Part shown: piece after piece, positions 15,754 through 26,068 of the stretch | How positions within the stretch are numbered: position 1 is the first letter of the stretch | Layout of the letters: the number at the start of each line of letters is the position of its first letter | From: Caballeronia sp. Lep1P3 | GTDB taxonomy: Bacteria > Pseudomonadota > Gammaproteobacteria > Burkholderiales > Burkholderiaceae | Assembly: GCF_022879595.1 (NCBI RefSeq) | Contig: NZ_CP084265.1 | Span: forward strand, 744,001-808,000 | Direction: 5' to 3' | DNA length: 64,000 nucleotides | The notes under the pieces: generated by a model | The model's input: only the letters and a program-made list of their open reading frames with translations | Databases searched by the model: none | What the model was told of the DNA's origin: nothing | Position numbers and translations under genes: made by a program

Positions 15754-16242
15754 ATGACTCAAACAGGTTCAGATACGGCGCTTCTCGCCGTTACCCTCGT
15801 CGGGCGCGACGGCAAGCGTCGCTACGACTCGCAATCCAAACTTAAGCTCATCGAGGCCTGCCTGCAACCTGGTGTTTCAGTGGCCGGATTGGCGCTCAAA
15901 GCCGGCGTGAACGCGAATCTGCTGCGCCGATGGATCAAGCTGCATGAGCAACGCCGCCGCGCCGCGGGGGCGCTGGATATTGTCGATGATGCGACGACAC
16001 TCGCCGTGCCGTCGGCATTTGTGATGGTCCGCGAGGCTGGCCGCAGTGAGGTCGTTGAGCGGACCAGCATCTCGAAGCCCGACTCCGAGCCTGTGGGCAC
16101 AAATCCGGCCTTGCGCTCGCAACTGACGGTGGAGATGCCCAACGGAGTGACGCTGCGGCTGGACTGCACAGCCGGTGATGCGTCGCTGGTATCGGCCATG
16201 ATCGAGAGTCTGGGGCGCTGCGATGTTCAGACTCGACGCTAG
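15754..16242 (+). CDS. tnpA: IS66 accessory protein TnpA
   Basis: This 162-residue protein has an N-terminal HTH of the IS3/IS66 OrfA type (RRYDSQSKLKLIEACL, GVSVAGLALKAGVNANLLRRWIKLHE). The C-terminal tail has the family pattern LPNGVTLRLD-like (here MPNGVTLRLDC). It probably binds the element ends. A GTG four codons upstream is an alternative start. The end overlaps tnpB by 20 bp. Confidence 0.9.
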   Translation: MTQTGSDTALLAVTLVGRDGKRRYDSQSKLKLIEACLQPGVSVAGLALKAGVNANLLRRWIKLHEQRRRAAGALDIVDDATTLAVPSAFVMVREAGRSEVVERTSISKPDSEPVGTNPALRSQLTVEMPNGVTLRLDCTAGDASLVSAMIESLGRCDVQTRR

Positions 16243-16573
16243 ACTCAAGGTGTATGTTCATCGCGAAGCCGTCGATTTCAGGAAGTCGATCAACGGGCTC
16301 GCCGCCCTAGTAGAACAGGCAGGACTGGACCCGTTTGCGCCAGCGCTATACGCGTTCAGTAACCAGCGTCACAATCGCATCAAGCTGCTCGGCTGGGACG
16401 GCAACGGCTTCTGGCTGATGATGAAGCGTCTTGAAGAAGACCGCTTCGTCTGGCCGCGCCGGCAGCAGGCCGTGATGGAATTGACCGCCGAACAACTGCA
16501 CTGGTTGCTTGAGGGGATTGATATCGACGCAGTACGTCGTCATCCTGCGCGACAGTATCGACACATTGGTTGA
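16223..16573 (+). CDS. tnpB: IS66 accessory protein TnpB
   Basis: This 116-residue protein is typical of the IS66 Orf2 family: YVHREAVDFRKSINGLAALVE, NRIKLLGWDGNGFWLMMKRLE and the ending ELTAEQLHWLLEGID. It is required for IS66 transposition together with TnpA and TnpC; its biochemical role is not established. Intact and of normal length. Confidence 0.95.
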   Translation: MFRLDARLKVYVHREAVDFRKSINGLAALVEQAGLDPFAPALYAFSNQRHNRIKLLGWDGNGFWLMMKRLEEDRFVWPRRQQAVMELTAEQLHWLLEGIDIDAVRRHPARQYRHIG

Positions 16574-16655
16574 CGCAGCCGTGACGTTTAAATCGGCCTC
16601 GTCGTTACAACTTCCGTAAACCCACGCGCCCGGCGATTTCGCTAAGGTGAGGGTC

Positions 16656-18242
16656 ATGTCAGCCCCCGATTCCACCGCCGGTCTGCCGCCCGAAGTGCTC
16701 GCCTACATCCGCGAGCTCGAGGCAAGCAACCGGGACTTGAAGGCACGCGTCGAGCAACTCGAGGAGCTGTTTCGCCTCGCGCAACTCAAGCGCTTCGCGC
16801 CGAGCAGCGAGAAGCTCAAGGATCGCGTGTTCGACGAAGCCGAGCAGGTCGCCGCGGTGGAACCTGTCGAAGACGATCCGGACGGTGTCTTCGCGTTGCC
16901 CGCCACCAGCCTGCCTGCCGTGGATGCTCCACCCCATCAGAAGCGCGGTCGCAAACCACTGCCCGCCGATCTGCCCCGCACCCGTATCGAATACGACCTG
17001 CCCGAAGACCAAAAGGTCTGCCCGTGCTGCAAGGGCGCGATGCACCGGATGGGCGAGCAGACCTGTGAGCAGTTGCATATCGAGCTCAAGGCATCGGTAT
17101 TGCAACACGTGCGCTTCAAATATGCGTGTCGCCATTGCGAGCGCCACGCCGAACATACGCCGGTTGTGATCGCTTCCATGCCGACGCAGCCGCTGCCAGG
17201 AAGCAACGCGAGCCCGGCAATGATCGCTACGGTGATGACGGCCAAATACGCGGACGGCACACCGCTGTATCGCATGGAAGAGGCGCTGACTCGCTCGAAC
17301 ATTGCGGTCAGTCGCGGTACGCTGGCACACTGGATTATCCGTCCCGCCGAGCTGCACCTGTCCCGTCTGTATGAAGCGATGCGCAGAACACTGCTTGCGC
17401 AGTCCCTGCTTCATGGCGACGAGACGACAGTGCAGGTGCTCAAGGAAGACGGCAAGACAGCGCAGAGCAAGTCGTACATGTGGGTGTATCGCAGCGCCAA
17501 AGACAGTACCGAACCGGTCGTGCTGTTCGAATATCAGCCAGGACGCGGGCAGCAATATCCGCAGGCCTTTCTGGGCGGCTACGCCGGAACGCTGATGACC
17601 GACGGGTACAGTGCGTGGCGCACGCTGGAAGGTGTGACCCATCTCGGATGCATGGCTCACGCGCGCCGCGGGTTTGATGAGGCGTACAAGGCTCACAGGA
17701 AACCCGACGGCCGCGCACGCAAGGCGCTCGAATACTTCAAGGCGCTTTACCAGGTTGAGACCCTCGCACGCGGCGTACTGCCCGAAGGTCGAAGCCGTGC
17801 CGAGCACACGTATGAGTTGCGCCAGGCGCACAGCGTGCCTCTGCTGGAGGCGTTCAAAATCTGGCTCGATGAACAGGCGTCGCAAGTGCTGCCTGAAAGT
17901 CTGACCGGCAAGGCTATCAGCTACACACGCAATCAGTGGGCATACCTGCGACGTTATGTCGATGATGGGGTCTCACCCATCGACAACAATCTGCTCGAGC
18001 GCGACATCCGCCCATTTACGACCGGAAGAAAGGCATGGCTGTTCAGCGACACAGTCGCTGGCGCGAAGGCCAGTGCGATCATTTACAGCTTGATGCTGAC
18101 GTGCCGTGCATGCGGAGTCGAGCCGTATGCCTATCTGCTGCGCGTGCTGACCGAGCTGCCGCAGCGCTCAGCGGATGCCGATATCCGGGACCTGCTCCCA
18201 TTCAACTTCACGAAGCGGAACGACGAATTCGCGTCAACGTGA
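16656..18242 (+). CDS. tnpC: IS66 transposase TnpC
   Basis: This 528-residue DDE transposase has an N-terminal coiled-coil (VLAYIRELEASNRDLKARVEQLEELFRLAQ) and a KRFAPSSEKL motif. A zinc-finger-like pair of cysteine clusters follows (CPCCKGAMHRMGEQ, CRHCE). The catalytic domain carries LLHGDETTVQVL, a TDGYSAWRTL Asp and an NNLLERDIRPF Glu. The ATG at 16656 is chosen over GTG 16647. Length and motifs are complete. Confidence 0.95.
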   Translation: MSAPDSTAGLPPEVLAYIRELEASNRDLKARVEQLEELFRLAQLKRFAPSSEKLKDRVFDEAEQVAAVEPVEDDPDGVFALPATSLPAVDAPPHQKRGRKPLPADLPRTRIEYDLPEDQKVCPCCKGAMHRMGEQTCEQLHIELKASVLQHVRFKYACRHCERHAEHTPVVIASMPTQPLPGSNASPAMIATVMTAKYADGTPLYRMEEALTRSNIAVSRGTLAHWIIRPAELHLSRLYEAMRRTLLAQSLLHGDETTVQVLKEDGKTAQSKSYMWVYRSAKDSTEPVVLFEYQPGRGQQYPQAFLGGYAGTLMTDGYSAWRTLEGVTHLGCMAHARRGFDEAYKAHRKPDGRARKALEYFKALYQVETLARGVLPEGRSRAEHTYELRQAHSVPLLEAFKIWLDEQASQVLPESLTGKAISYTRNQWAYLRRYVDDGVSPIDNNLLERDIRPFTTGRKAWLFSDTVAGAKASAIIYSLMLTCRACGVEPYAYLLRVLTELPQRSADADIRDLLPFNFTKRNDEFAST

Positions 18243-18283
18243 TCGAGCGCAGATTATTCAGTGGTCCGCCGTGGTGCGTGTTA

Positions 18284-19333
<1,050 letters not shown>

Positions 19334-19516
19334 CTACACGAAAGAGCTGTTCATACCCGATTTACCGCGACCACCGATAAAGCGCCCCGGCAGCGGGGCG
19401 GACTCCTCGGCGCGGCGTTGCGGCAGCGGTTCCAGGCTACGCCCTTCACCGCTGCCGCAACGCCAGTACTCTCATCCTGATTGACGCGCTGCTCTCATGT
19501 TGTTTGACGCGCGGCA

Positions 19517-19600
19517 GGCGAAACCGCGCGCAAGCCGGAGTTGGGGCGGCGCACACTGGTCCGCGCGCTCCTGGAAGCCGCCGCGCTGGAGGTTGCATGA
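19517..19600 (+). pseudogene. paoB: paoB 3' end, separated by the IS21 element
   Basis: These bases begin with the second GGCGAAAC copy and encode ARKPELGRRTLVRALLEAAA and then LEVA-stop. This is the usual C-terminus of PaoB-type subunits. The TGA overlaps the paoC ATG (ATGA), showing the original operon coupling. Confidence 0.85.
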
Positions 19601-19604
19601 GCGA

Positions 19605-19612
19605 CATCGACC
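19605..19612. repeat. 8-bp target-site duplication, left copy (second IS66 element)
   Basis: CATCGACC precedes the element and recurs at 22284-22291; it lies in codons 4-6 of paoC. Confidence 0.95.
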
Positions 19613-19696
19613 GTAAGCGCTAAAACGAGCACACCTTTCTTCGAGGGGCGTTAAGAGCGACGATTGCGTCCGCAACCCACATTGCGGACGCAGACC

Positions 19697-20164
19697 ATGA
19701 GCGACGATGAGTTTGACTTTCTGCCACTCCGAGTCATCCGAGAATGCTCCAACGGCAAACGAAGGTACGACCCTGAAGGCAAGCGCCGACTGATTCAGGC
19801 GTGCTTGCGACCGGGGGCGTCAATTGCCGGACTCGCACTCAGGGCACAGGTAAACGCAAACCAGCTTCACAAGTGGATAAGGCTACATGAGAAGGCCAAC
19901 TCTGCTCGTGCGGCACGAAACACGGTTGAGCCGTCAGCGGCGGCCTTCATTCCGGTCCTTGCTATCGAACCGGGCTCTACGCAGCCCGCCCTCGAGCTCG
20001 CGAAGTTGCCGGCGTCATCGAGTCCCAAGCAACCTGCGACTGCGTCGCGACCAACGGCGCGCCTGTCAGCGCACCTCCCGAACGGGGTAACAGTCGAACT
20101 TGAGTGCTCACGGCACGATGCGCCGCTCGTCACGGCCTTGATCGCCGCGCTGGGAGAGCGTTGA
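19697..20164 (+). CDS. tnpA: IS66 accessory protein TnpA (second element)
   Basis: This 155-residue protein has the OrfA-type HTH (RRYDPEGKRRLIQACL, ASIAGLALRAQVNANQLHKWIRLHE) and the ending HLPNGVTVELEC. The ATG 19697 is favoured over 19664, which lies very close to the IS end. The TGA overlaps the tnpB ATG by one base (TGATG). Confidence 0.88.
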   Translation: MSDDEFDFLPLRVIRECSNGKRRYDPEGKRRLIQACLRPGASIAGLALRAQVNANQLHKWIRLHEKANSARAARNTVEPSAAAFIPVLAIEPGSTQPALELAKLPASSSPKQPATASRPTARLSAHLPNGVTVELECSRHDAPLVTALIAALGER

Positions 20165-20517
20165 TGTTCCGCCTTGATTCCGACCTCCGCGTTTATTTGC
20201 ATCACGAACCGATTGACTTTAGGGCGGGAATCAATAGCCTCACGGCGTTGGTTGAGCAGTCGATGCAGCTCGACCCCTTCGCTCGCGCCGTGTTCGCGTT
20301 CCATAATCGCAAGCGCAACCGCGTCAAGCTCTTGTTGTACGAGCGTTCGGGCTTCTGGCTGATGTTGAAACGCCTCGGGGCAGACCATTTCGTGTGGCCA
20401 TCCCGGAAGCAGCCCGTGATCGAGTTGACGACCGAGCAGCTGCATTGGCTTTTAGACGGCATCGACATCGACGCTGTCCGACGTCATCCGGCCCGGCAGT
20501 ACCATCATACGAGCTGA
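20164..20517 (+). CDS. tnpB: IS66 accessory protein TnpB (second element)
   Basis: This 117-residue protein has the Orf2 signature: YLHHEPIDFRAGINSLTALVE, NRVKLLLYERSGFWLMLKRL and LTTEQLHWLLDGIDIDAVRR. Its C-terminus is nearly the same as that of the first element's TnpB. Intact and coupled to tnpA through TGATG. Confidence 0.93.
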   Translation: MFRLDSDLRVYLHHEPIDFRAGINSLTALVEQSMQLDPFARAVFAFHNRKRNRVKLLLYERSGFWLMLKRLGADHFVWPSRKQPVIELTTEQLHWLLDGIDIDAVRRHPARQYHHTS

Positions 20518-20607
20518 TGCGGCGCGCCTCGTGCAAGCGACGGTCCCAATAGCTGTTACAAATTTCCGTAAACCCATCGAGCGTTGCCATTCGCTACTGT
20601 GGGTACC

Positions 20608-22183
20608 ATGGATGAACGCGAATTCTCCCAATTGCCTCCTGCCGCGCAGGCTTACATACGCGAGCTCGAGGCCAGCAACCGCCAGTTGGGCGAACGCGTT
20701 CGCCATCTCGAGGAACAATTCCGGCTCGCGCAACACAAGCGCTTCGCGCCAAGCAGCGAGAAGCTCCAAGATCGGGTGTTCGACGAGGCCGAGCAGATCG
20801 CCATTGAGGACCTTGATGAGGACGTAGACGAACTCGACTTACCAGACACAGGTCTGCCGGAGGCGGCCGAGCCTGCTCGCCGCAAACGAGGACGCAAGCC
20901 TTTGCCTGCAGATCTTCCGCGTCAGCGAATCGAGTACGACTTGCCCGAGGAGCAGAAGATCTGCCCCTGCTGCAGCAACGCAATGCATCGTATGGGCGAG
21001 GAAATCAGCGAAACTGCATATCGAAGTGAAGGCTTCAGTCCTGCAGCATGTTCGTTTCAAATATGCGTGCCGTCATTGCGAGCGTGTCGCTGAACGTACG
21101 CCGATTCTTACCGCGCCGATGCCGGCCCAACCATTGCCAGGCAGTCGGGCGAGCGCGGCCATGATCGCCACGGTGATGACGGGTAAATACGTCGACGGCA
21201 CGCCGCTATATCGGATGGAAGAGGCGCTCGGGCGTGCGAACATTCCGGTGGGCCGAGGCACGCTGGGGCACTGGGTCATCAAGCCAACGCAATTGCATCT
21301 CGACCGCCTGTACCGGGAGTTACGCAAGACGTTGCTGTCGCAGCCGCTGATTCATGGCGACGAGACGACCGTTCAGGTGCTGAAGGAACCGGGTAAGGCC
21401 GCACAAAGCCAGTCTTACATGTGGCTGTACCGCAGCGGGCAGGATAGCGAAGAGCCTGTAGTGTTGTTCGACTATCAACCTGGACGCGGCAAGCAATACC
21501 CTCAGGCGTTTCTCGCGGACTACAAAGGCGCGGTGATGTCCGACGGTTATAGCGCCTGGCGAACAGTCAAAGGTGTGACCCACTTCGGCTGCCTTGCTCA
21601 TGCGCGACGCGGATTCGTAGATGCTCTGAAGACGCAGAAGAAATTAGGCAAACGCGCGCAGCAAGCACTCGAATTCTTCCAGCAACTTTACCGCGTCGAA
21701 GCACTCGCGCGAGAGAAACCTCCGAGCGGCGAAACGCGTGCTAGCTATACCTTACGACTGCGACAGCAGCACAGCGTTGCGCTGCTTGAGGCATTCAAAG
21801 CTTGGCTGGATGAGCAAGCACCTCAAGTGCCACCCGAAAGCGCGCTGGGCGATGCGATCAACTACACGCTTAACCAATGGGAGTATCTCAGCCGTTACGT
21901 CGGCGACGGGCAAGCCCCAGTGGACAACAACATCGCGGAACGGGACATTCGCCCGTTTGCCACCAGCAGAAAGGTTTGGCTCTTCAGCGACACGGTCGCC
22001 GGAGCAAAAGCCAGCGCCGTCATCTACAGTCTCGTGCTTACATGCCGCGCGTGCAACGTCGAGCCATACGCGTACCTGCTTCACGTACTGACCCAACTGC
22101 CGCAATGAGCACAAGACGCCGACATAAGCGACCTACTGCCATTTCGGTTCATGCAGTCTCAGGTTCCGATCGACGCCGGCTGA
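20608..22183 (+). pseudogene. tnpC: IS66 transposase tnpC with frameshift and nonsense codon
   Basis: The frame from ATG 20608 runs through the coiled-coil and KRFAPSSEKL region, then breaks near 21012. There GAA-ACTG stands where the family has E-QLHIE, consistent with loss of two bases. The rest (21026 onward) carries the cysteine cluster, LIHGDETTVQVL and NNIAERDIRPF catalytic motifs. A TGA at 22106-22108 stops it about 25 codons before the natural end at 22183; the sequence beyond still reads AQDADISDLLPFRFMQ. Two independent lesions mean no full transposase can be made. Confidence 0.92.
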
Positions 22184-22283
22184 GCATAGAAAATCACACG
22201 CAAACGTCACGCTTCCACGCCAACAGATTTGCGGCGCTCGGCGAATTTCATGCGCGCGCCGGTGCGCTCAAATTAGCGCTTAC

Positions 22284-22291
22284 CATCGACC
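22284..22291. repeat. 8-bp target-site duplication, right copy (second IS66 element)
   Basis: CATCGACC, identical to 19605-19612, follows the right terminal AGCGCTTAC and continues in the paoC frame. Confidence 0.95.
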
Positions 22292-22781
22292 GACTCCCCG
22301 GACATCAACCCGCGTGGGGCGTGCCTCACGTGCGCATAGACGGCGAAGCGAAAGTCACTGGCCGCGCCTGTTACGCGTCCGATGAACCGGTGCGGGATGC
22401 GGTGTATGCGTTCCTGCTCACCAGTTCCATCGCGCGCGGGCGCGTGCGGCGAATCCATGTCGAGGATGCGTTCGCGAAGACGGCGTGCTGGACGTTCTGA
22501 CGCATGACAAAGTCGGTTCCGAGGCGAAGCCGCCCGAGCAGCAGGCGAGCGGGGCCACGACGACCACGCTCGAAAGCAACCGGTCTCGCACGACGGTCAG
22601 ATCATCGGTGGTCGTCGCGACGACCTATGAGATCGCGCGGGAAGCCGCGCAGCGCACGCGCATCGAATACGACGAAGAACCGTCCTCAGCCACGTTCGGC
22701 AGTGTTGGCGTGGAGGGCGAAAGGCGCGAGCCGGGCGAGCACGAGCGCTACCGCGTCGGCGACTTGGAAGTGGGCGCGTAA

Positions 22782-23558
22782 CACCGTTATTCGCCGATAG
22801 CCTCGTCCTGCGATCCGGTTCGGGCTCGACGGCAAACGGCAGCGCAAAAACGACCGTCCCGCGTTCTTCTCATTCGTACTCGGACTGGCCGTTGTATCTC
22901 GTCAAGCCGACGTTGTGACTTCACCGGTTTGACTGGCGGCTTCGGGTCGCTAGTGTGAGTTCGCTGATGCAAGCGATTGCGACCCTGCCGCACGACGCCG
23001 CCAAGGTCAGCAATCCGCCTGGCTGCTGACACTAACAGAACCTGCCTCAATGTCGGCAATGGCCGAACTGTACGCGCAAGGCGTCAGGCAGGTCGCGATC
23101 ATTTTCTGCCGCCCGACTGAGTGGACGGCTGCCATTCGAGCGACCGGTTCACGTTGAGACCCGTCCGAAATAGCGACCCGCAAATATCGACTCTTATTGG
23201 TAGCGCGGGGATTGTTCGCCTCCGCAACTATGCCGCCATTCAAGGTCACGCGCACCCCAACTCACCGCTTCTCCTTACAAGCCCGGTTTCGTGGAAGCCG
23301 ACTGCGCGACTTCAGGGTCGTTCACGCAACGACGACTTGGCCGGCCTTGTGAGCTCAACAAGCAGCTTTCACAGACGACCGTCTGTTGGCGCACGCCGAC
23401 CAATGTGCGCGACACCACACTTGGGTTGTAAGCGGATCGCTAACATCGCTAATGCCGGCTCGAACGTCGATGATCCCGCTACGACCGCTTGCGAAGCGGA
23501 TGCATCTCCACCATCAGCGGCCACTAGAAAACAACCCAGAACAAACCGCCTGGAGGAA
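22782..23558. other. Degraded sequence without an intact gene
   Basis: These 777 bp follow the paoC remnant and reach the IS3 element. Short stretches look like fragments of protein (for example MAELYAQGVRQVAIIFCRPTEW near 23054), but stops interrupt every frame. I could not connect them to a known family; they look like decayed coding DNA. Confidence 0.5.
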
Positions 23559-23598
23559 TGAACCGCCCCGGCTTTGTCGGAGACCGCCGAGTTTGGGG

Positions 23599-24495
23599 CT
23601 ACGCCGCGCGAGCGGAGCGCACCAGATTCCGATTGTAGACTTCCTCTGCTTCCGCAGGCGATACGTACCCGAGCGGGCCGAGCAACCGATGGTAGTTGTA
23701 CCAGTGCACCCACTCGAGCGTGGCGAGTTCGACATCCTGGAGCGTACGCCATGAACGCCGATGCACGACTTCGGCCTTATACAAGCCGTTGATCGTTTCG
23801 GCCAGAGCGTTGTCGTAAGAGTCACCGACAGTTCCGACTGATGGCTCAACGCCCACGTCCACCAAACGTTCGGTGTACCGAATGCTGAGATATTGCGACC
23901 CGTGATCGCTATGATGAATGAGCCCGGGCGGTGGCTGGCGGTCGTGTAACGCCTGGTTCAGCGCATCCAGCACGAAGTCAGTCTTCATCGATGCCGACAC
24001 GCGCCAGCCGACGATACGGCGCGCAAACACATCGGTCACGAAGGCCACATAGACAAAGCCCGACCATGTCCAACAGTAGGTAAAATCTGCGACCCACAGC
24101 GCGTTAGGCCGCTCGGCCCGGAACTGACGTTTGACCCGGTCCAGCGGGCACGGCACCGCATCGTCGCGCTGCGTCGTCTTGATCCGGCGCCCACGCCGCA
24201 CACCTTCGAGGCCCATCACCTTCATCAGGCGCGCAACCGTGCAGCGGGCCACCTTTACGCCATCGCGCAACAACTGGCGCCAGACCTTGCGCACTCCATA
24301 CACGCCGAAGTTCTCGTCCCAGACCGCCCGGATAAGGGCCTTCAGTTCAATATCGCGACGCGCTCGTGCTGGCCATTGCTCCGGATCGCTGCGCCGCCCG
24401 GCGTGGCGGTAATACGTCGACGGCGCGATCGGCAGCAGGCGGCAGATCGGCTCGATACCGTAGACGTCGCGATGCTCGTCGATGAACGCGATCAT
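23599..24495 (-). CDS. IS3-family transposase OrfB (integrase core)
   Basis: This 298-residue protein is of the IS3 OrfB type. It has an HTH_21-like segment ([20 protein letters not shown]) and a complete DDE core: Asp in [10 protein letters not shown], Asp in [11 protein letters not shown] and Glu in [14 protein letters not shown]. Its ATG overlaps the orfA stop (ATGA). The product may be made alone by coupling or as an OrfAB fusion by frameshifting. The frame is intact. Confidence 0.94.
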   Translation of the reverse strand: MIAFIDEHRDVYGIEPICRLLPIAPSTYYRHAGRRSDPEQWPARARRDIELKALIRAVWDENFGVYGVRKVWRQLLRDGVKVARCTVARLMKVMGLEGVRRGRRIKTTQRDDAVPCPLDRVKRQFRAERPNALWVADFTYCWTWSGFVYVAFVTDVFARRIVGWRVSASMKTDFVLDALNQALHDRQPPPGLIHHSDHGSQYLSIRYTERLVDVGVEPSVGTVGDSYDNALAETINGLYKAEVVHRRSWRTLQDVELATLEWVHWYNYHRLLGPLGYVSPAEAEEVYNRNLVRSARAA

Positions 24496-24839
24496 GGCTT
24501 CGATCGGCGGTCGAGCTCCGCCTGCGCGAAATATGCAGAGGCCTTGCGCAGGATCTCGTTGGCCGTGCGCAGTTCACGATTCTCGCGCTCCAATTCCTTC
24601 AGACGCGCCAGCTCCGAAGTTGTCGCGCCCGCTCGTTGGCCACGGTCACGCTCAGCCTGAATGATCCAGTTGCGAAGCGTCTCGCGCGACATCCCCATCT
24701 TCGAGGCGATCGAGCGGATCGCCGCTCCCTGCGTTTGATACTCGTGTTGGTGCTCGAACACCATCCGCACCGCTCGCTCACGGACCTCATCCGAATATCG
24801 CGTCCCTGTGGGCTTCCTTGCCTTGCCTTCGCTTTCCAT
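24492..24839 (-). CDS. IS3-family OrfA (HTH protein)
   Basis: This 115-residue protein has an HTH_Tnp_1 domain ([38 protein letters not shown]) followed by a leucine-zipper-like helix ([22 protein letters not shown]). Ending [14 protein letters not shown] is typical for IS3 OrfA. It binds the element ends and partners OrfB. Intact. Confidence 0.93.
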   Translation of the reverse strand: MESEGKARKPTGTRYSDEVRERAVRMVFEHQHEYQTQGAAIRSIASKMGMSRETLRNWIIQAERDRGQRAGATTSELARLKELERENRELRTANEILRKASAYFAQAELDRRSKP

Positions 24840-24930
24840 GCTTCAAATCTCCCGTTACAGCCAAGATCCGAAGTCTCCTACATTTCCGGGGCGGTTCACT
24901 GAGGCCGGGCCGCGATGAGCGGCGGCAACG

Positions 24931-24960
24931 GGTCGCTATGTAGAGGTTTGCATAGCGACC
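24931..24960. repeat. Perfect 10-bp inverted repeat at the outer edge of the RIT element
   Basis: GGTCGCTATG and CATAGCGACC are perfect complements separated by 10 bases. The right arm runs into the RIT terminal repeat. No equivalent is seen at the other end. Confidence 0.6.
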
Positions 24961-24988
24961 CCTATGCTCAGTTCGCGACTATGCGCAG
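24956..24988 (+). repeat. Left terminal inverted repeat of the RIT element
   Basis: This 33-bp sequence matches the reverse complement of 28403-28435 with one mismatch. It contains two near-identical direct units, CTATGCTCAG (24962-24971) and CTATGCGCAG (24979-24988), likely recombinase-binding half-sites with 17-bp spacing. Confidence 0.85.
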
Positions 24989-25054
24989 ATGGTCGTCGTG
25001 TGCGCGGCCAGCCCCTTGGGGGGTGTAGTCGGGGCTGGCGAAGTCTACGCATAG

Positions 25055-26068
25055 TTATAGCGTCTGCAGGAATCGAATCAACGAGTCCGGTGCTTGATAT
25101 CGGCGAATCCTGGCGTCAGGCGCTTCCAGTCGACCGAGCGCTTTCTCCTTCATTGCGAGATCAGCTTCGACATAGCGATGGGTTGTCGTCGGGCTCTCGT
25201 GACCGAGCCACAAGGCGATAACGTTGAACGGAACGCCTGCCTGCAACAGGTGCATCGCAGTTGTATGTCTCAAGATGTGCGGTGAAACGTGCTTCTTGAG
25301 GAGGCTGGGTTGCTCAACGCTCGCGCGGCTTACGGCAAGATCCAGGCGTTGCGCGACGTTGGATCTCGACATCGCCTGCCCATCCCGGTTGGGCAGTAAG
25401 GCAGTTTCACCTCGCAGCATTGGATTCAATCGCAACCAGCGGCGAATCTCGGCGACGGTGGCGTCCCACAGGGGGATCGATCGCAGCTTGCGTCCCTTGC
25501 CGTGCAGGTGCACGCACGCTGCACCTTCGAGGACCACATCGACAACGCGCACGCCGATGATCTCGGAGACACGCGCCCCCGTGTTGTAGAGCATCGTCAG
25601 CAGCAGGTGGTCGCGTCGCGACGACCAGCTCTCTCCCGGCGGGCAGAGTATGGCGATCATCTCTGCACGCGTGAGGAAGTGGAGCATCGGCCGCTCGAAG
25701 CGCTTCATCGGCACCGCCAGTGCGCGCTCGACATCGTGCAAAGAAGCGACGTCACGGCGACCGGCGAACTTCAGGAACGCACGTAGCGCTGTGAGCCGTA
25801 AGTTGCGGCTGCGAACCGAGTTCTTCCGATCCTGCTCCAAATGATCAAGGAAGGCCAGGATCAGGTCGGGTTGGAGGTCGGCCAACTGCATCGTGGTCGG
25901 CGCCTTGCCGAACTGGCGGCTGGCGAAGTCCAGAAACAGCAGCAAGGCATCCCGATAACAGGCCACCGTACGCGGACGGACCGCCCGCTGCGCGACTAGG
26001 TACTCGGTGAAGAACTGCTGGACCAGCGCAGCGAACGAAGGCGCCTTCGGGACAGGGTTCTCACGCAT
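25055..26068 (-). CDS. RIT tyrosine recombinase, third gene
   Basis: This 337-residue phage-integrase-family recombinase has an N-terminal SAM-like core-binding region (VQQFFTEYLVAQRAVRPRTVACYRDALLLFL). The catalytic residues are Arg in NTGARVSEIIG, the H-x-x-R pair in HILRHTTAMHLLQAG, His in LWLGHESPTTT and the nucleophile Tyr in HRYVEADL. Its start overlaps the end of the middle gene by 8 bp. It likely acts with the other two recombinases on the terminal repeats. Confidence 0.93.
   Translation of the reverse strand: MRENPVPKAPSFAALVQQFFTEYLVAQRAVRPRTVACYRDALLLFLDFASRQFGKAPTTMQLADLQPDLILAFLDHLEQDRKNSVRSRNLRLTALRAFLKFAGRRDVASLHDVERALAVPMKRFERPMLHFLTRAEMIAILCPPGESWSSRRDHLLLTMLYNTGARVSEIIGVRVVDVVLEGAACVHLHGKGRKLRSIPLWDATVAEIRRWLRLNPMLRGETALLPNRDGQAMSRSNVAQRLDLAVSRASVEQPSLLKKHVSPHILRHTTAMHLLQAGVPFNVIALWLGHESPTTTHRYVEADLAMKEKALGRLEAPDARIRRYQAPDSLIRFLQTL

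Larger units (their letters stand above)
19613..22283 (+). mobile_element. IS66-family element inserted in codon 6 of paoC (2671 bp)
   Basis: The inverted repeats begin GTAAGCGCTAA (left, and right when reversed). Exact 8-bp duplications, CATCGACC, flank the element. tnpA and tnpB are intact, while tnpC has a frameshift and a nonsense codon, so the element is probably no longer autonomous. It is clearly diverged from the first IS66 copy. Confidence 0.95.
19597..22781 (+). pseudogene. paoC: paoC-like molybdenum hydroxylase large subunit, decayed N-terminal remnant
   Basis: The ATG at 19597 overlaps the paoB stop. Five codons later (MSDID) a second IS66 element sits at 19613-22283, after which the frame resumes at 22292 as RLPGHQPAWGVPHVRIDGEAKV. 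This matches the start of PaoC-type molybdopterin subunits. A frameshift near 22480 follows; the sequence goes on in another frame as GVLDVLTHDKVGSEAKPPEQQ, TTTTLESNRS and YEIAREAAQRTRIEYDEEPS, ending at about 22781. Only about 180 of roughly 730 codons remain. Neither the molybdenum-cofactor-binding region nor the catalytic Glu is present, so this is a dead gene. Confidence 0.85.
23559..24898 (-). mobile_element. IS3-family insertion sequence (about 1340 bp)
   Basis: The termini are imperfect inverted repeats starting TGAACCGCCCCGG at 23559 and, reversed, at 24898. It carries orfA and orfB on the reverse strand. The flanking triplets (GAA and CTG) differ, so no 3-bp target duplication is seen. 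That suggests rearrangement or an old insertion. Confidence 0.9.
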
